Counted from the stretch's first letter, positions 8,526 through 17,267 are shown. The stretch is 64,000 bases of DNA from Sulfitobacter brevis (GCF_900112755.1 NZ_FOMW01000004.1:248001-312000); one strand, 5' to 3'. The notes: a model not told the origin generated them from the sequence alone. Numbers and translations are program-made.

Positions 8526-9812
8526 ATGCTCAGGTCTTTTCTGCCCGTCAGCGCCCTCTTACTCGGGTCGTTTTTCCTCCTGTTTGCGGGAGGAATCAAC
8601 GGTTTGATCCTGCCAGTGCGCGGCGCCAACGAAGGATTTTCCGATATTTCGCTCGGCCTGCTCGGCACCGGCTGGGCGCTCGGCTATGTATCGGGCTGCG
8701 TGTTGACGTCGGGGTTGGTGGCGCGGGTCGGGCACATTCGTGCCTTCGGGGCGATGGCGGCCATCGCTGCTGTGTCGATCCTTGGCAGCGCCATCGTGGT
8801 GAACCCTTGGGCGTGGATCATCCTGCGCGGCGTCTGTGGTTTCTGCTTTGCCGGTGCGGCGATGATCGTGGAGAGCTGGCTGAGCGAACAGTCCGCCCCC
8901 TCGGCGCGGGGCCGGATTTTCGGCGTCTACACAATGGTGAACCTCACCGCGAGCACCGCGGGCCAGATGATGTTGACGCTGGGTGATCCGAACGGATTTC
9001 TGTTCTTTGCCTTGGGCGCGATCTTTTATTGTCTGGCGCTGGTGCCAACCGCGATCAGCTCGACCTCGACGCCAGCGCCTTTGGCAACGGTCAAACTAAA
9101 CCTGCGCAGCCTGTGGAAGAACTCGCCCGTGGCGGTGTTTGCCGTGTTCTGGGTTGGGGTCTCGAACGCGGCCTTTGGCACGCTCGCGGCGGTATATGCG
9201 CAGAAAATCGGGCTGGTGCTGGCGGCCATCGCGCTTTTCACCTCGATCCCCATTCTGGCGGGCGCGATCATGCAGATCCCTGTCGGATTGCTGTCTGACA
9301 AGATGGACCGCCGCCGCGTTCTGGTCGGCGTGGCCGCGCTGGCGCTAATCGCCGATATCGCCTTTTTGGTGCTGGCCCCGCAAGGGCGCGGGATGAACCT
9401 GCTGTTGGCGGCGCTGCTGGGCGGGTCAATCTATGCGATGTATCCGGTCATTGTCGCTCACGCCAACGACCATGCCGAACCCGGCACCGCGATCCAGATT
9501 TCCGGCGGCTTGCTGCTGACCTATGGCCTTGGCTCCATCGTCGGCCCGCTGATCGCGGGTTTCGCGATGGAAGAAGTCGGCAATCGGGCGCTCTTTATGG
9601 TGACTTCGGCCTCGCACGGGATGGTCATACTCTACACCCTGTGGCGCATCGGGCGGCGCGAGGCGGTGTCGGATGCCGACAAGTCGAGCTTCCAACCGAT
9701 CAACGCGGGCCGCACCTCGAACCTGCAAACGGCTGAACACAGCAACGCGGGCGACGTCCCCCAACGGCGCCGCGAACCACGCTCGATCCGCGAGGTTCTG
9801 GGCAAGCGGTAG
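8526..9812 (+). CDS. MFS transporter (YcaD-like)
   Basis: Inner-membrane protein of 428 residues with about 12 hydrophobic segments, in two six-helix halves. The first helix is SALLLGSFFLLFAGGINGLILPVRG; a loop motif LLSDKMDRRRVLVGV marks the cytoplasmic loop of the second half, the usual MFS signature. The final 50 residues are a hydrophilic cytoplasmic tail. The start at 8526 follows AAGGAA; the frame extends to 8340 but the added residues look non-coding. The substrate cannot be read from the sequence; relatives are drug or small-molecule exporters. A perfect hairpin terminator follows. Confidence 0.9.
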   Translation: MLRSFLPVSALLLGSFFLLFAGGINGLILPVRGANEGFSDISLGLLGTGWALGYVSGCVLTSGLVARVGHIRAFGAMAAIAAVSILGSAIVVNPWAWIILRGVCGFCFAGAAMIVESWLSEQSAPSARGRIFGVYTMVNLTASTAGQMMLTLGDPNGFLFFALGAIFYCLALVPTAISSTSTPAPLATVKLNLRSLWKNSPVAVFAVFWVGVSNAAFGTLAAVYAQKIGLVLAAIALFTSIPILAGAIMQIPVGLLSDKMDRRRVLVGVAALALIADIAFLVLAPQGRGMNLLLAALLGGSIYAMYPVIVAHANDHAEPGTAIQISGGLLLTYGLGSIVGPLIAGFAMEEVGNRALFMVTSASHGMVILYTLWRIGRREAVSDADKSSFQPINAGRTSNLQTAEHSNAGDVPQRRREPRSIREVLGKR

Positions 9813-9840
9813 GGTCGCTTGCAGACACTTGCTAAAACGA

Positions 9841-9868
9841 CAAAGGGCGCACCTTAGTGCGCCCTTTG
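9841..9868. terminator. Intrinsic terminator between convergent genes
   Basis: Perfect 12-bp inverted repeat (CAAAGGGCGCAC / GTGCGCCCTTTG) around a 4-base CTTA loop, with T-rich sequence after it on the plus strand. It sits between the MFS gene and the oppositely oriented 5'-nucleotidase gene and probably stops transcription from the plus side and perhaps from both sides. Confidence 0.85.
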
Positions 9869-9887
9869 CTTTTGCAATTAGCCGGAT

Positions 9888-11444
9888 TTACTTCACCGTA
9901 ATGCGCCCGTCAGTATAAGGTGCATAGGGTCCGTTCTTGGCCAAAAACTCTGCGGTGACATCGGCCAGATCGGGGCCATAGTCATAAGCATTTTCGGCAG
10001 ACTTGAACATCTCGTAGCCGTCGCCGCCATTGCGGACGTAGTCGTTGGACACCGCGCCATAGACCTTGTCCATCTCCAGTGGTGCGCCATTCACGGTCAC
10101 ATCGCTGATGCGATCGCCAACTTCGGCTTTGGCATCAAAGGCAAAGGTCATGCCCGCAACCTGCGGGAAGCGGCCTGCGACCTCTTCGATCTGGCTGACA
10201 CCGTTTTCAAGGGCGGCTTTCAACGTCTCGCCACTGATCTGGAATGTCGAAAGCGTGTTCTGGAACGGCAGCACGGTCAGCACCTCGCCCATCGTCACTT
10301 CGCCTGCGTCGATGGAGGCACGCAGACCACCAGAGTTTGCGATGGCCAAGTCGATGCCTTGGTCCTTAACCCTTGCCAACATGGCGTCGGCCACGAGGTT
10401 ACCCATAGTGCATTCCATCACGCGGCAGGCGTTGCGGTCGCCGTCAATTGCCTCGGATGTCTCGGCAACCACCTTGTTGCGGATCTCCTCCAGCGGCGCG
10501 GCGGCCTCGGCGATGCGGCCAACGGTGGCTTCATCCTCGGTCACGGCCGCGTCCATGATCAGCGGCTCGCCCTTGGCTTCGGTCACGTTGCCTTCGTCGT
10601 CAAAGGTCACGTTCAACTCGCCCAAAAACTTACCATAGGCATAGGCCTGTACGATGGCGGTTGCGCCTACCATGGTGGGGTACGGGCCTTCGGCACGGTC
10701 GTTGGTATTGCTAAGCAAGGTGTTGGAGTGGCCGCCGACGATCACGTCAATCCCGGTGGTTTCAGCCGCGATCTTCTGGTCGACGACATAGCCGGAGTGG
10801 CTGAGCACGATGATCTTGTTCACGCCCTGCGCGGTTAGCAGATCAACCTCGCCCTGCACCGCACCGACCGGATCGGTGAAGGTCACGTTATCGCCGGGGG
10901 ACGCCAGTTCATGGGTGTCTTGCGGGGTCAAACCGATCAGGCCGATCTTCTCGCCGCCGCGCTCGATCACGGTGGATTTCGCGAGTTTGTCGGCCAGCAA
11001 CGGCTCGCCCGAGACATCGGCGTTCGACATCAGCACGGGAAAGTTGACCGCATCCATAAAGCCGCTGAGCACTTCGGGGCCATCGTCGAATTCGTGGTTG
11101 CCCACGGTCATCGCGTCATAGCCCATCTTGTTCATCATCTCGGCGGCAAGCGCGCCTTTGTAATAGGTATAGAACAGCGTGCCCTGAAACTGGTCGCCGC
11201 CATCCACGAGGATCGCGTTATTGGACCGTGCGCGTGCCTCGGCAATCGCGGTCACCAAGCGGCCCGACCCGCCGAAACATTCGCCAGCAGTGTTATCCTC
11301 GGCACCGCAAGGCCCGTCGTACTTGCTGATCGGCTCGAACCGCGCGTGAAAATCGTTGGTGTGCAAAATGGTCAGGCTGTAATCGGCAGCGGCCATACCG
11401 CTGGTCAGCGCGAGGGCTGCCGTGGCTGTCAGGATTCGTTTCAT
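9888..11444 (-). CDS. Exported bifunctional metallophosphatase/5'-nucleotidase
   Basis: 518 residues, UshA/CpdB-like enzyme that removes phosphate from nucleotides in the periplasm so that nucleosides can be imported. Sec signal peptide (residues about 1-20, cleavage near GMAAA). The dinuclear metal site motifs are all present: ILHTNDFHARFEP, DGGDQFQG, VGNHEFDDG, LSHSGY and VGGHSNTLL. The C-terminal half is the nucleotide-binding 5'-nucleotidase_C domain, with NSGGLRASIDAG and a YEMF segment for base stacking. GGGGA precedes the ATG. It fits with the nucleoside salvage genes at 32-35 kb, though it is not linked to them. No lipobox, so probably soluble. Confidence 0.93.
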   Translation of the reverse strand: MKRILTATAALALTSGMAAADYSLTILHTNDFHARFEPISKYDGPCGAEDNTAGECFGGSGRLVTAIAEARARSNNAILVDGGDQFQGTLFYTYYKGALAAEMMNKMGYDAMTVGNHEFDDGPEVLSGFMDAVNFPVLMSNADVSGEPLLADKLAKSTVIERGGEKIGLIGLTPQDTHELASPGDNVTFTDPVGAVQGEVDLLTAQGVNKIIVLSHSGYVVDQKIAAETTGIDVIVGGHSNTLLSNTNDRAEGPYPTMVGATAIVQAYAYGKFLGELNVTFDDEGNVTEAKGEPLIMDAAVTEDEATVGRIAEAAAPLEEIRNKVVAETSEAIDGDRNACRVMECTMGNLVADAMLARVKDQGIDLAIANSGGLRASIDAGEVTMGEVLTVLPFQNTLSTFQISGETLKAALENGVSQIEEVAGRFPQVAGMTFAFDAKAEVGDRISDVTVNGAPLEMDKVYGAVSNDYVRNGGDGYEMFKSAENAYDYGPDLADVTAEFLAKNGPYAPYTDGRITVK

Positions 11445-11580
11445 TGGTTTTCCCCGTTGGATAGAGTGATGGCGGTATCGTGGCGCGGGGCACGAGCGGA
11501 GTCAAAGGCGATGTGCACCTCTGGTAGTCCCCCTCGCTCTTGCCGCAGCGGCAAGCAGGGCTTGACCCCCGCGACAGCAC

Positions 11581-11596
11581 GGGGCAACAGTGCCCC
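11581..11596 (+). promoter_or_regulatory. Hairpin abutting the DUF952 start codon
   Basis: GGGGCA-ACAG-TGCCCC forms a perfect 6-bp stem whose last base touches the ATG at 11597. No separate ribosome-binding site is visible, so the purine arm is the only candidate and would be masked when folded. It may damp translation of the first gene of the operon. Confidence 0.4.
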
Positions 11597-11947
11597 ATGC
11601 TGATCTTCAAGATATTCCGGGCGGACGAATGGGCCGCCCTGCGCAAGGATAAAGAGACCGCAGGGGCGCCGATTGACGTCACTGACGGCTATGTCCATTT
11701 CTCCACCGCTGAACAGGCCGCCGAAACGGCAGCCAAGCATTTTTCGGGCGAAGAGGGCCTGTATCTGCTTGCCGTTGAGACCGACAGCTGCGGTCAGGAC
11801 ATCAAGTGGGAAAAGTCGCGCGGCGATGCGCTGTTCCCGCACCTCTATCGTAAGCTGGCCCTGTCGGATCTGGTCTGGGCCCAGCCGCTGCCCCTGCTCG
11901 ACGGGGTGCACCAGTTCCCCGCCGGTCTGGCCGAGGCAAGCGCGTGA
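11597..11947 (+). CDS. DUF952 family protein
   Basis: 116-residue cytoplasmic protein that matches the DUF952 pattern: LIFKIFRADEWA at the start, GYVHFSTAEQAAETAAKHF, then LYLLAVETD and FPHLYRKL. The function of this family is not established; structures of relatives resemble ADP-ribose-handling folds, but I would not extend that here. It is the first gene of a four-gene unit with DUF1330, pyrD and arsC, in which each gene overlaps the next by four bases, so its product is made with dihydroorotate dehydrogenase. Confidence 0.88.
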   Translation: MLIFKIFRADEWAALRKDKETAGAPIDVTDGYVHFSTAEQAAETAAKHFSGEEGLYLLAVETDSCGQDIKWEKSRGDALFPHLYRKLALSDLVWAQPLPLLDGVHQFPAGLAEASA

Positions 11948-12375
11948 CAGGGTATATCGACCCAGAGCGGGCGCAATTTGATGCGTTCAAAGGTCTGGAA
12001 CGCGATAAACCCCTCAATATGCTGAACCTCGTCGCCCTGCGCGACAAGGCCAATTATGCGGGCGATCATGATCTGGCCCGCGACGGGTTGAGCGGGGCCG
12101 AGGCCTATGCGCTCTACGGTCGCCACTCTGCGCCGGTTCTGGCCCGCGTCGGCGGCTCGATTATCTGGCGCGGCCAGTTCGATCTGACATTGATCGGCCC
12201 TGCGGATGAGGCATGGGACGTAATGTTCATCGCGGCCTACCCCAATGCGCATGCCTTTCTCGCCATGGTGTCTGATCCCGAATATCAGCAAGCCGTGAAA
12301 CATCGGCAGGCGGCGGTCAAAACCTCGCGGCTCATCCGCAGCCAGTCGCTGCCTTTGACGGACGGATTTGCATGA
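11944..12375 (+). CDS. DUF1330 family protein
   Basis: 143 residues starting with GTG inside a GTGA overlap with the DUF952 stop, so translation is probably coupled. The central part ([12 protein letters not shown]...[24 protein letters not shown]) fits the DUF1330 dimeric ferredoxin-like alpha/beta fold related to ABM monooxygenases and EthD-type proteins. The catalytic role is unknown. The fixed position between DUF952 and pyrD suggests a link to pyrimidine metabolism or simply shared expression. Confidence 0.88.
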   Translation: MTGYIDPERAQFDAFKGLERDKPLNMLNLVALRDKANYAGDHDLARDGLSGAEAYALYGRHSAPVLARVGGSIIWRGQFDLTLIGPADEAWDVMFIAAYPNAHAFLAMVSDPEYQQAVKHRQAAVKTSRLIRSQSLPLTDGFA

Positions 12376-13415
12376 GAGCGCTGATCGAGCGGTTGGGCCT
12401 TTCGGCCTTGCACCGCCTTGACCCCGAAGTCGCCCATGGTTTGGCGATCCAAGCACTGCAAACCGGTCTGGCCCCCGCCCCCGGCCCGATCACCTCGGCC
12501 CGCCTGAAAACGCGGATTGCGGGGTTGGATCTGGCCAATCCGGTCGGCCTTGCCGCCGGATTTGACAAGAACGCCACCGCGGTTGCGCCTCTGTCACGTG
12601 CAGGCTTCGGGTTTATCGAGGTCGGGGCCGCGACGCCGTTGCCGCAGTCCGGCAACCCGCGTCCGCGTCTGTTTCGCCTGACCGAGGATGCCGCCGCGAT
12701 CAATCGCTTTGGCTTTAACAACGAAGGCATGCAGGTCATCGTCGCGCGGTTGTCGCGGCGCGGGGCTGGCGTGCCTGCCGGGCTGAACCTCGGCGCGAAC
12801 AAGACCAGCACCGACCGTGCCGCCGATTTCGCCCGCGTCATGGTCGCCGCCCGCGATCACGTCGATTTTGCCACGGTCAATGTCTCCTCGCCCAACACGG
12901 AAAAGCTGCGCGATTTGCAAGGCAAGGCAGCACTCGCGGGCCTGCTTGAAGGTGTCATGGACGTCCGCGGGGCGTGTCCGGTGTTTCTCAAAATCGCGCC
13001 CGACCTCACCGCGGCCGAGATCGAGGATGTCGCCGAGGTTGCCACCAACGCCCGTGTGGCGGCGATCATCGCCACCAATACAACGCTTGACCGTGTCGGG
13101 CTGAACAGCCTGCATATGGGCGAAGCGGGCGGCCTGTCCGGTGCGCCGCTGTTTGAGAAGTCCACCCGCGTGCTGGCAAGGCTGTCGACTCTGACCGATA
13201 TTCCCTTAATCGGCGTCGGAGGTATTTCGAGTGCCGAGGAAGCCTATGCCAAGATCGGCGCAGGTGCCTCTGCGGTGCAGCTATATACAGCACTGGTGTT
13301 TGGCGGACTGACACTGGTGCGCGAAATTGCCGAAGGGCTGGACGCGCTTCTGGCCCGCGACGGTTTCGCGACAGTCGCCGATGCGGTCGGCAGCAGGCGC
13401 AGCGACTGGCTGTGA
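12372..13415 (+). CDS. pyrD: Quinone-dependent dihydroorotate dehydrogenase (class 2)
   Basis: 347-residue FMN enzyme at the inner membrane that oxidises dihydroorotate to orotate in de novo pyrimidine synthesis and passes electrons to ubiquinone. The N-terminal helical segment (residues 1-40) is the quinone-binding extension of class 2 enzymes. Core motifs: [59 protein letters not shown] with the catalytic serine, IATNTT and GVGGISS for phosphate binding. It overlaps DUF1330 by ATGA and overlaps arsC by four bases, so all four genes are one operon. Confidence 0.96.
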   Translation: MRALIERLGLSALHRLDPEVAHGLAIQALQTGLAPAPGPITSARLKTRIAGLDLANPVGLAAGFDKNATAVAPLSRAGFGFIEVGAATPLPQSGNPRPRLFRLTEDAAAINRFGFNNEGMQVIVARLSRRGAGVPAGLNLGANKTSTDRAADFARVMVAARDHVDFATVNVSSPNTEKLRDLQGKAALAGLLEGVMDVRGACPVFLKIAPDLTAAEIEDVAEVATNARVAAIIATNTTLDRVGLNSLHMGEAGGLSGAPLFEKSTRVLARLSTLTDIPLIGVGGISSAEEAYAKIGAGASAVQLYTALVFGGLTLVREIAEGLDALLARDGFATVADAVGSRRSDWL

Positions 13416-13756
13416 TTACGCTTTGGCACAACCCGCGCTGTTCGAAATCACGGCAGGCGCTGGCTTTGCTTGAGGTTGCAGGGGCTGAGGTGTCGCTGCG
13501 ACGCTACCTTGATGACGCGCCCGATCTGGCTGAGTTGCAAGCCGCACGCGCGGCGCTCGGGATGCCGCCGGTGATTGCGATGATGCGCAAGGGCGAGGCA
13601 GTCTTCAAAACGCTGGGACTTGGCCCGCAGAGCAGCGATGACGCCTTGCTGGCCGCGATGGTGGCTCACCCGATCCTGATCGAACGGCCCATCGCCTTCA
13701 AAGACGGCCGCGCCGTGATTGGCCGCCCGCCAGAAGCTGTGCAAGACCTGCTCTGA
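13412..13756 (+). CDS. arsC: ArsC-family (glutaredoxin-dependent) reductase
   Basis: 114 residues, thioredoxin fold. The catalytic Cys is in [12 protein letters not shown] near the N-terminus, and the C-terminal [11 protein letters not shown] plus [10 protein letters not shown] are the ArsC signature, so it fits the glutathione/glutaredoxin arsenate reductase group. GTG start overlaps the pyrD stop. No other ars gene (arsB, acr3, arsR) is nearby and the gene is expressed with pyrD, so it could serve another reduction; the name is by family. Confidence 0.88.
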   Translation: MITLWHNPRCSKSRQALALLEVAGAEVSLRRYLDDAPDLAELQAARAALGMPPVIAMMRKGEAVFKTLGLGPQSSDDALLAAMVAHPILIERPIAFKDGRAVIGRPPEAVQDLL

Positions 13757-13766
13757 GCCAGCCGGA

Positions 13767-15131
13767 TCAGTCCGCCGCTGCCTCAAGCGCGGGGTAGCGC
13801 AGGCCGAGCGTAATGCCGCGTGTCACAAATGAAATCAGCAGCGCCAGCCACAGCCCGTGATTGCCCAAGAGCGGCAACAACACCAGCACCGAGGCGACAT
13901 AGACCGCGAAGGACACCAACATCATATTGCGCATGTCCCGCGAACGGGTGGCGCCGATAAAGATGCCGTCCAGCATCCATGCGGCACAGCCTGCCAATGG
14001 CGCGGCGACCATATAAGGTAGATATTCGCGCGCGATGGCTCTGACGTTCTCTGCCTTGGCCATCAGATCAATTATCGCCCCGCCGCCGATGGCAAAACCC
14101 ACCGCCATAGCCACGCAAATCACCAGCCCCCAGCCGGAGGTCAACACGGCTCCGCGCCGTAGCACAGCCCGTTGTCGTGCCCCCAAAGCGCGGCCCACAA
14201 TCGCCTCTGCCGCAAAGGCAAAACCATCCAGCGCAAAGGCGGTAATCATCAGGAATTGCAACAGCACCTGATTGGCGGCCAGCGTCACATCGCCCAAGCC
14301 GGAGCCGAGGAACATGAAGGAGACAAACATCGCCTCCAACAGCATCGATCGGATCAAAATATCGGTATTCACCGACATCATATGCACCCAGCGGGGGCGG
14401 TCAAAAACCTGCACCCAATTGCGCCAGTCCGGCAAGGCAAAGGCCGCGCGGCAGAACCACAAGCCTAGCAATGCGCCCGACCATTCCGCGAGGAAGGTCG
14501 CCACGGCCACCCCCTGCACGCCCCAATCAAGGCCCAGCACAAACCATAGGTCGAGCACAATATTCAGCCCGTTCATCCAGACCTGAATGACCAGCACGGC
14601 GCGGGTCCGCTCCTGCGCGATCAACCAGCCGGTGATCGCATAGATCGAAATCGCGGCAGGGGCCGACCAGATCCGGATCGCCATATATTGCCGCGCCAGC
14701 CCCTCCACCTCGGGCGAGCCCGGCGAGGCCTTGAAGGCCAGCCAGAACAACGGCACCTGCAACAGCACTACCAGTGCCCCCGCCCCCGCCCCGATCAGCA
14801 AGCCACGGGTCAGCAGCGCGGCGACCTCGGCGTGATCGTCATTGCCGGCTGCTTGCGCCGTCAGACCCACAGTGCCCATGCGCAGAAAGCCGAATATCCA
14901 ATAGAGCGCCGACAGGATAATCGCGCCCAGCCCCACCGCGCCAATCGGTGCAGCAAGCCCCATCTGGCCGACCACGCCGGTATCCACGGCACCAAGGATC
15001 GGGACCGTGGCGTTTGAGATAACAATCGGCAGCGCGATGTTGAGCACGCGACGATGGGTCACCACATCCCGTGGCGCCAGCGCGCCTTTGTCGACGGCGC
15101 GGACCTCTGCATCGCTCAGCGGCTGGTTCAT
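13767..15131 (-). CDS. MATE family efflux transporter
   Basis: 454 residues with 12 predicted membrane helices in two related halves (LNIALPIVISNATVPILGAVDTGVVGQMG at the start of the first). This is the DinF/NorM-like cation-coupled multidrug and toxin extrusion fold, exporting organic cations or metabolites with Na+ or H+. It is third in a minus-strand unit: two PaaI thioesterase genes lie directly upstream, and its ATG is immediately adjacent to the TAG of the second one. The stop is 10 bases from the convergent arsC stop. Substrate unknown. Confidence 0.93.
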   Translation of the reverse strand: MNQPLSDAEVRAVDKGALAPRDVVTHRRVLNIALPIVISNATVPILGAVDTGVVGQMGLAAPIGAVGLGAIILSALYWIFGFLRMGTVGLTAQAAGNDDHAEVAALLTRGLLIGAGAGALVVLLQVPLFWLAFKASPGSPEVEGLARQYMAIRIWSAPAAISIYAITGWLIAQERTRAVLVIQVWMNGLNIVLDLWFVLGLDWGVQGVAVATFLAEWSGALLGLWFCRAAFALPDWRNWVQVFDRPRWVHMMSVNTDILIRSMLLEAMFVSFMFLGSGLGDVTLAANQVLLQFLMITAFALDGFAFAAEAIVGRALGARQRAVLRRGAVLTSGWGLVICVAMAVGFAIGGGAIIDLMAKAENVRAIAREYLPYMVAAPLAGCAAWMLDGIFIGATRSRDMRNMMLVSFAVYVASVLVLLPLLGNHGLWLALLISFVTRGITLGLRYPALEAAAD

Positions 15132-15644
15132 CTACTCGGACCTTTGCGGCATCACGAAGTGCCCTGTTGCTTGTGCAAACAGCCGCGCGCGATTGTCTTG
15201 CCATGCCTCCACATGCACCGAGGCATAGCGCCGCCCCGAACGGTTTATCCGCGCCCGAGCATAAGCATCGCGCGGCAGGCCGGAGCGTAAATAATCAACC
15301 GTGAAGTCGATGGTTTTGGGCAGGCGCGGCAGGTGTGCGTGATCAAGGTTGGTCACATCCAGCGCACCGCTTTCCATATCCTCCCAAAGCATCCCCCAGC
15401 TTAACGTGATAATTGCCGTCACCTCAAGGAAGGCCGCCGTCGCGCCGCCATGCAGCGCAGGCAGCATCGGGTTGCCGATCAGGCTGTCCTTGAAAGGCAT
15501 GATGCCGGTCAGTTCATCGCCACGGCGCTCGAACTCGATCCCGAGGAACCGGATATAGGGCACTCCGTCGACCATGGCACGCAACACTTTATCGCGGCGT
15601 TGCTTGACGACCTGAACGGGCTCTGGCGGGCGTCTGGTGCTCAT
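15132..15644 (-). CDS. PaaI-family hotdog thioesterase (second of a pair)
   Basis: 170 residues with the hotdog-fold thioesterase core: MPFKDSLIGNPMLPALHGGATAAFLEVTAI, where LHGGATAA is the usual HGG motif, and a later DYLRSGLPRDAYARARINRSGRRYASV segment. Such enzymes hydrolyse acyl-CoA thioesters. The start overlaps the stop of the upstream thioesterase gene by four bases. The two enzymes are only distantly alike, so they may form a mixed dimer or act on different acyl chains. They are divergent from the beta-oxidation cluster's regulators. Confidence 0.9.
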   Translation of the reverse strand: MSTRRPPEPVQVVKQRRDKVLRAMVDGVPYIRFLGIEFERRGDELTGIMPFKDSLIGNPMLPALHGGATAAFLEVTAIITLSWGMLWEDMESGALDVTNLDHAHLPRLPKTIDFTVDYLRSGLPRDAYARARINRSGRRYASVHVEAWQDNRARLFAQATGHFVMPQRSE

Positions 15645-16063
15645 CGTTTCCCCTCCACAGTGAAGGTGCCGGTGGCAATGGCGACCGGATTGTCGCTGTC
15701 TTCGTCCATCGCCTGCGCACGCACAAAAGCAACCGAGCGGGTGACGTGATAACAGGTGGCTGTGGTGGTGATTGTCTGGCCCGGAACGGCGGCGCGCAGG
15801 TATTCGATGCGCAAATCCATCGTCGCGGTGCCAGCGGGATTGCTGGGGTGGCTCATTACCGCCGCACCGCAGCAGGTATCCATCAAAGCCGAAACTGCCC
15901 CGCCGTGGATTACGCCGGTTTTCGGATCGCCAACCAACTGGTCGTTATAGGGCATCGAGATGACCGCCGTGCCCGCCTCAATCGATTGCAATTGCATTCC
16001 CAGCGCAGCGGAATGCGGCAAAGCCTTGATAAAGCTCGCCGCCAATTTAATCTTGTCTGTCAT
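15641..16063 (-). CDS. PaaI-family hotdog thioesterase (first of a pair)
   Basis: 140 residues. Motif: MPYNDQLVGDPKTGVIHGGAVSALMDTCCG with HGG and a following acidic residue, then MDLRIEYLRAAVPGQTITTTATCYH, the typical PaaI layout. The ATG at 16063 is supported by AAGGAA about nine bases upstream; the longer frame to 16129 is not. It heads the thioesterase-thioesterase-MATE unit and is divergent from the first MerR gene (117-nt gap). Likely role: release of CoA from dead-end acyl-CoAs formed in beta-oxidation. Confidence 0.92.
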   Translation of the reverse strand: MTDKIKLAASFIKALPHSAALGMQLQSIEAGTAVISMPYNDQLVGDPKTGVIHGGAVSALMDTCCGAAVMSHPSNPAGTATMDLRIEYLRAAVPGQTITTTATCYHVTRSVAFVRAQAMDEDSDNPVAIATGTFTVEGKR

Positions 16064-16180
16064 CGGCTTGGAATTCCTTCGGTGAAGCGTGACCTTTATC
16101 GGGGGCTGTCTGGCAAAGGGCAAGACCACCTGTTGCGCTCGGTCAGCCTTGGTTCTAGCTTGAGTTTAGGGGGGCCGCAG

Positions 16181-16552
16181 ATGCCAGAGCAGCAAATGAC
16201 ATTCAAAGAAATGTGCGCGCATTTTGACGTGACGCCGCGCACGCTGCGCTACTACGAATATATCGAACTATTGCAACCCCAGCGCGAAGGCAGAACCCGC
16301 TTTTACGGCCCGCGTGAAAAGGCGCGGATGAAACTGATCATGCGCGGCCGCAAGTTCGGATTTTCGCTGGAAGATATCCGCCAGTGGCTGATGATCTATG
16401 AACACGAAGGCACCACCGCCCAGATGGAAGCTTGGATCATCATGGCCGACGGGCAATTGGCCGAACTGGCCGAACAGCGCAAGCAATTGGAAGAGGCGAT
16501 GGCTGAATTAAAGAAACTGCGCGATGACACGGCACAGTCGCTTGATGCCTAG
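16181..16552 (+). CDS. MerR-family transcriptional regulator (first of a tandem pair)
   Basis: 123 residues: N-terminal MerR winged helix (CAHFDVTPRTLRYYEYIELLQPQREGRTRFYGPREKARMKLIMRGRKFGFSLEDIRQWL) and a C-terminal coiled-coil dimerisation helix rich in Glu/Lys/Gln. It lacks a C-terminal effector domain and the cysteines of metal sensors. Start ATG at 16181 is chosen because the conserved HTH begins just after it; upstream sequence is open but without similarity. It is clearly related to the second MerR 313 nt downstream, so the pair is a tandem duplication. Probable control of the acyl-CoA genes. Confidence 0.9.
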   Translation: MPEQQMTFKEMCAHFDVTPRTLRYYEYIELLQPQREGRTRFYGPREKARMKLIMRGRKFGFSLEDIRQWLMIYEHEGTTAQMEAWIIMADGQLAELAEQRKQLEEAMAELKKLRDDTAQSLDA

Positions 16553-16724
16553 ATACGGTCCTGCCTGACGTCAGCCTTTAAGGCACATCCTCGAACTCTC
16601 GTCACTGCACCCGCTTGCCCTGCCGCACCCCGTCAGTGTGTGAGGTTCGGACAGGTGCGGCCCCGATCCCCTAAATACCATCTTAAATTCAGTTCAGAAA
16701 CAGGTCGCAACGCAGCGGGCCTGC

Positions 16725-16825
16725 CTTTACGCGATACGTCGCTACGTAAAGTTACAAAGTGACGTGGCGTCTTACTTACGTAAACCTTGGCAGTCGTTGT
16801 ATGGCTGCGTTTGTCACTTACGTAA
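16725..16825. promoter_or_regulatory. Operator array: dyad CTTTACG-N13-CGTAAAG and two TTACGTAA palindromes
   Basis: Within the 313-nt gap between the two MerR genes. CTTTACG at 16725-16731 pairs with CGTAAAG at 16745-16751 (13-base spacer); perfect TTACGTAA palindromes sit at 16776-16783 and 16818-16825, exactly 42 bases apart (about four helical turns), with a near-copy CTACGTAA at 16742-16749. The last site is 40 bases from the second MerR start. Sites of this kind resemble the ACGTAA-type operators described for MerR-family regulators of fatty-acid and branched-chain amino-acid breakdown. The remaining bases 16553-16720 show nothing I can name. Confidence 0.6.
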
Positions 16826-16865
16826 AATGCATGAACGTCACCCTTTCCTGACAAAGGTATGAACG

Positions 16866-17267
16866 ATGAGCACCGATACATTGACCATCCGCCAGATGTG
16901 CGACGCCTATGACGTCACACCGCGGACCCTGCGGTTTTACGAAGCCAAAGAACTGCTATTCCCGATCCGTGATGGCCAAAAACGCCTGTTCACCAAGAGC
17001 GACCGCGCGCGACTGAAACTGATCCTGCGCGGCAAGCGCTTTGGCTTTAGCCTCGAAGAAATCCGCCAGTTGCTGGACCTGTATCACATGGGCGACCAGC
17101 AGCAGACCCAGATCGCCCGTACCTATGAAATCGCCCGCGCACGCCTTGCCGCTATGGAAGCCCAGCGCGATGAATTGAACGCGAACATCAACGATCTGCA
17201 AGACCAGCTAAAGTGGGGCGAGAAGATGATCGCTTCCGTCAACCAATCGCGCAAGGCCGCAGAATAA
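16866..17267 (+). CDS. MerR-family transcriptional regulator (second of a tandem pair)
   Basis: 133 residues; HTH region CDAYDVTPRTLRFYEAKELLFPIRDGQKRLFTKSDRARLKLILRGKRFGFSLEEIRQLLDLYH, then a long coiled coil. It shares VTPRTLR.YE, RARLKLI.RGK.FGFSLE.IRQ with its neighbour. Such MerR proteins (LiuR/FadR-like in role) sense acyl-CoAs, but no ligand can be read here. AAAGG is upstream. It lies 63 bases before the acyl-CoA dehydrogenase gene on the same strand, and the palindromic array lies directly upstream, so autoregulation together with control of the downstream oxidation genes is likely. Confidence 0.9.
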   Translation: MSTDTLTIRQMCDAYDVTPRTLRFYEAKELLFPIRDGQKRLFTKSDRARLKLILRGKRFGFSLEEIRQLLDLYHMGDQQQTQIARTYEIARARLAAMEAQRDELNANINDLQDQLKWGEKMIASVNQSRKAAE

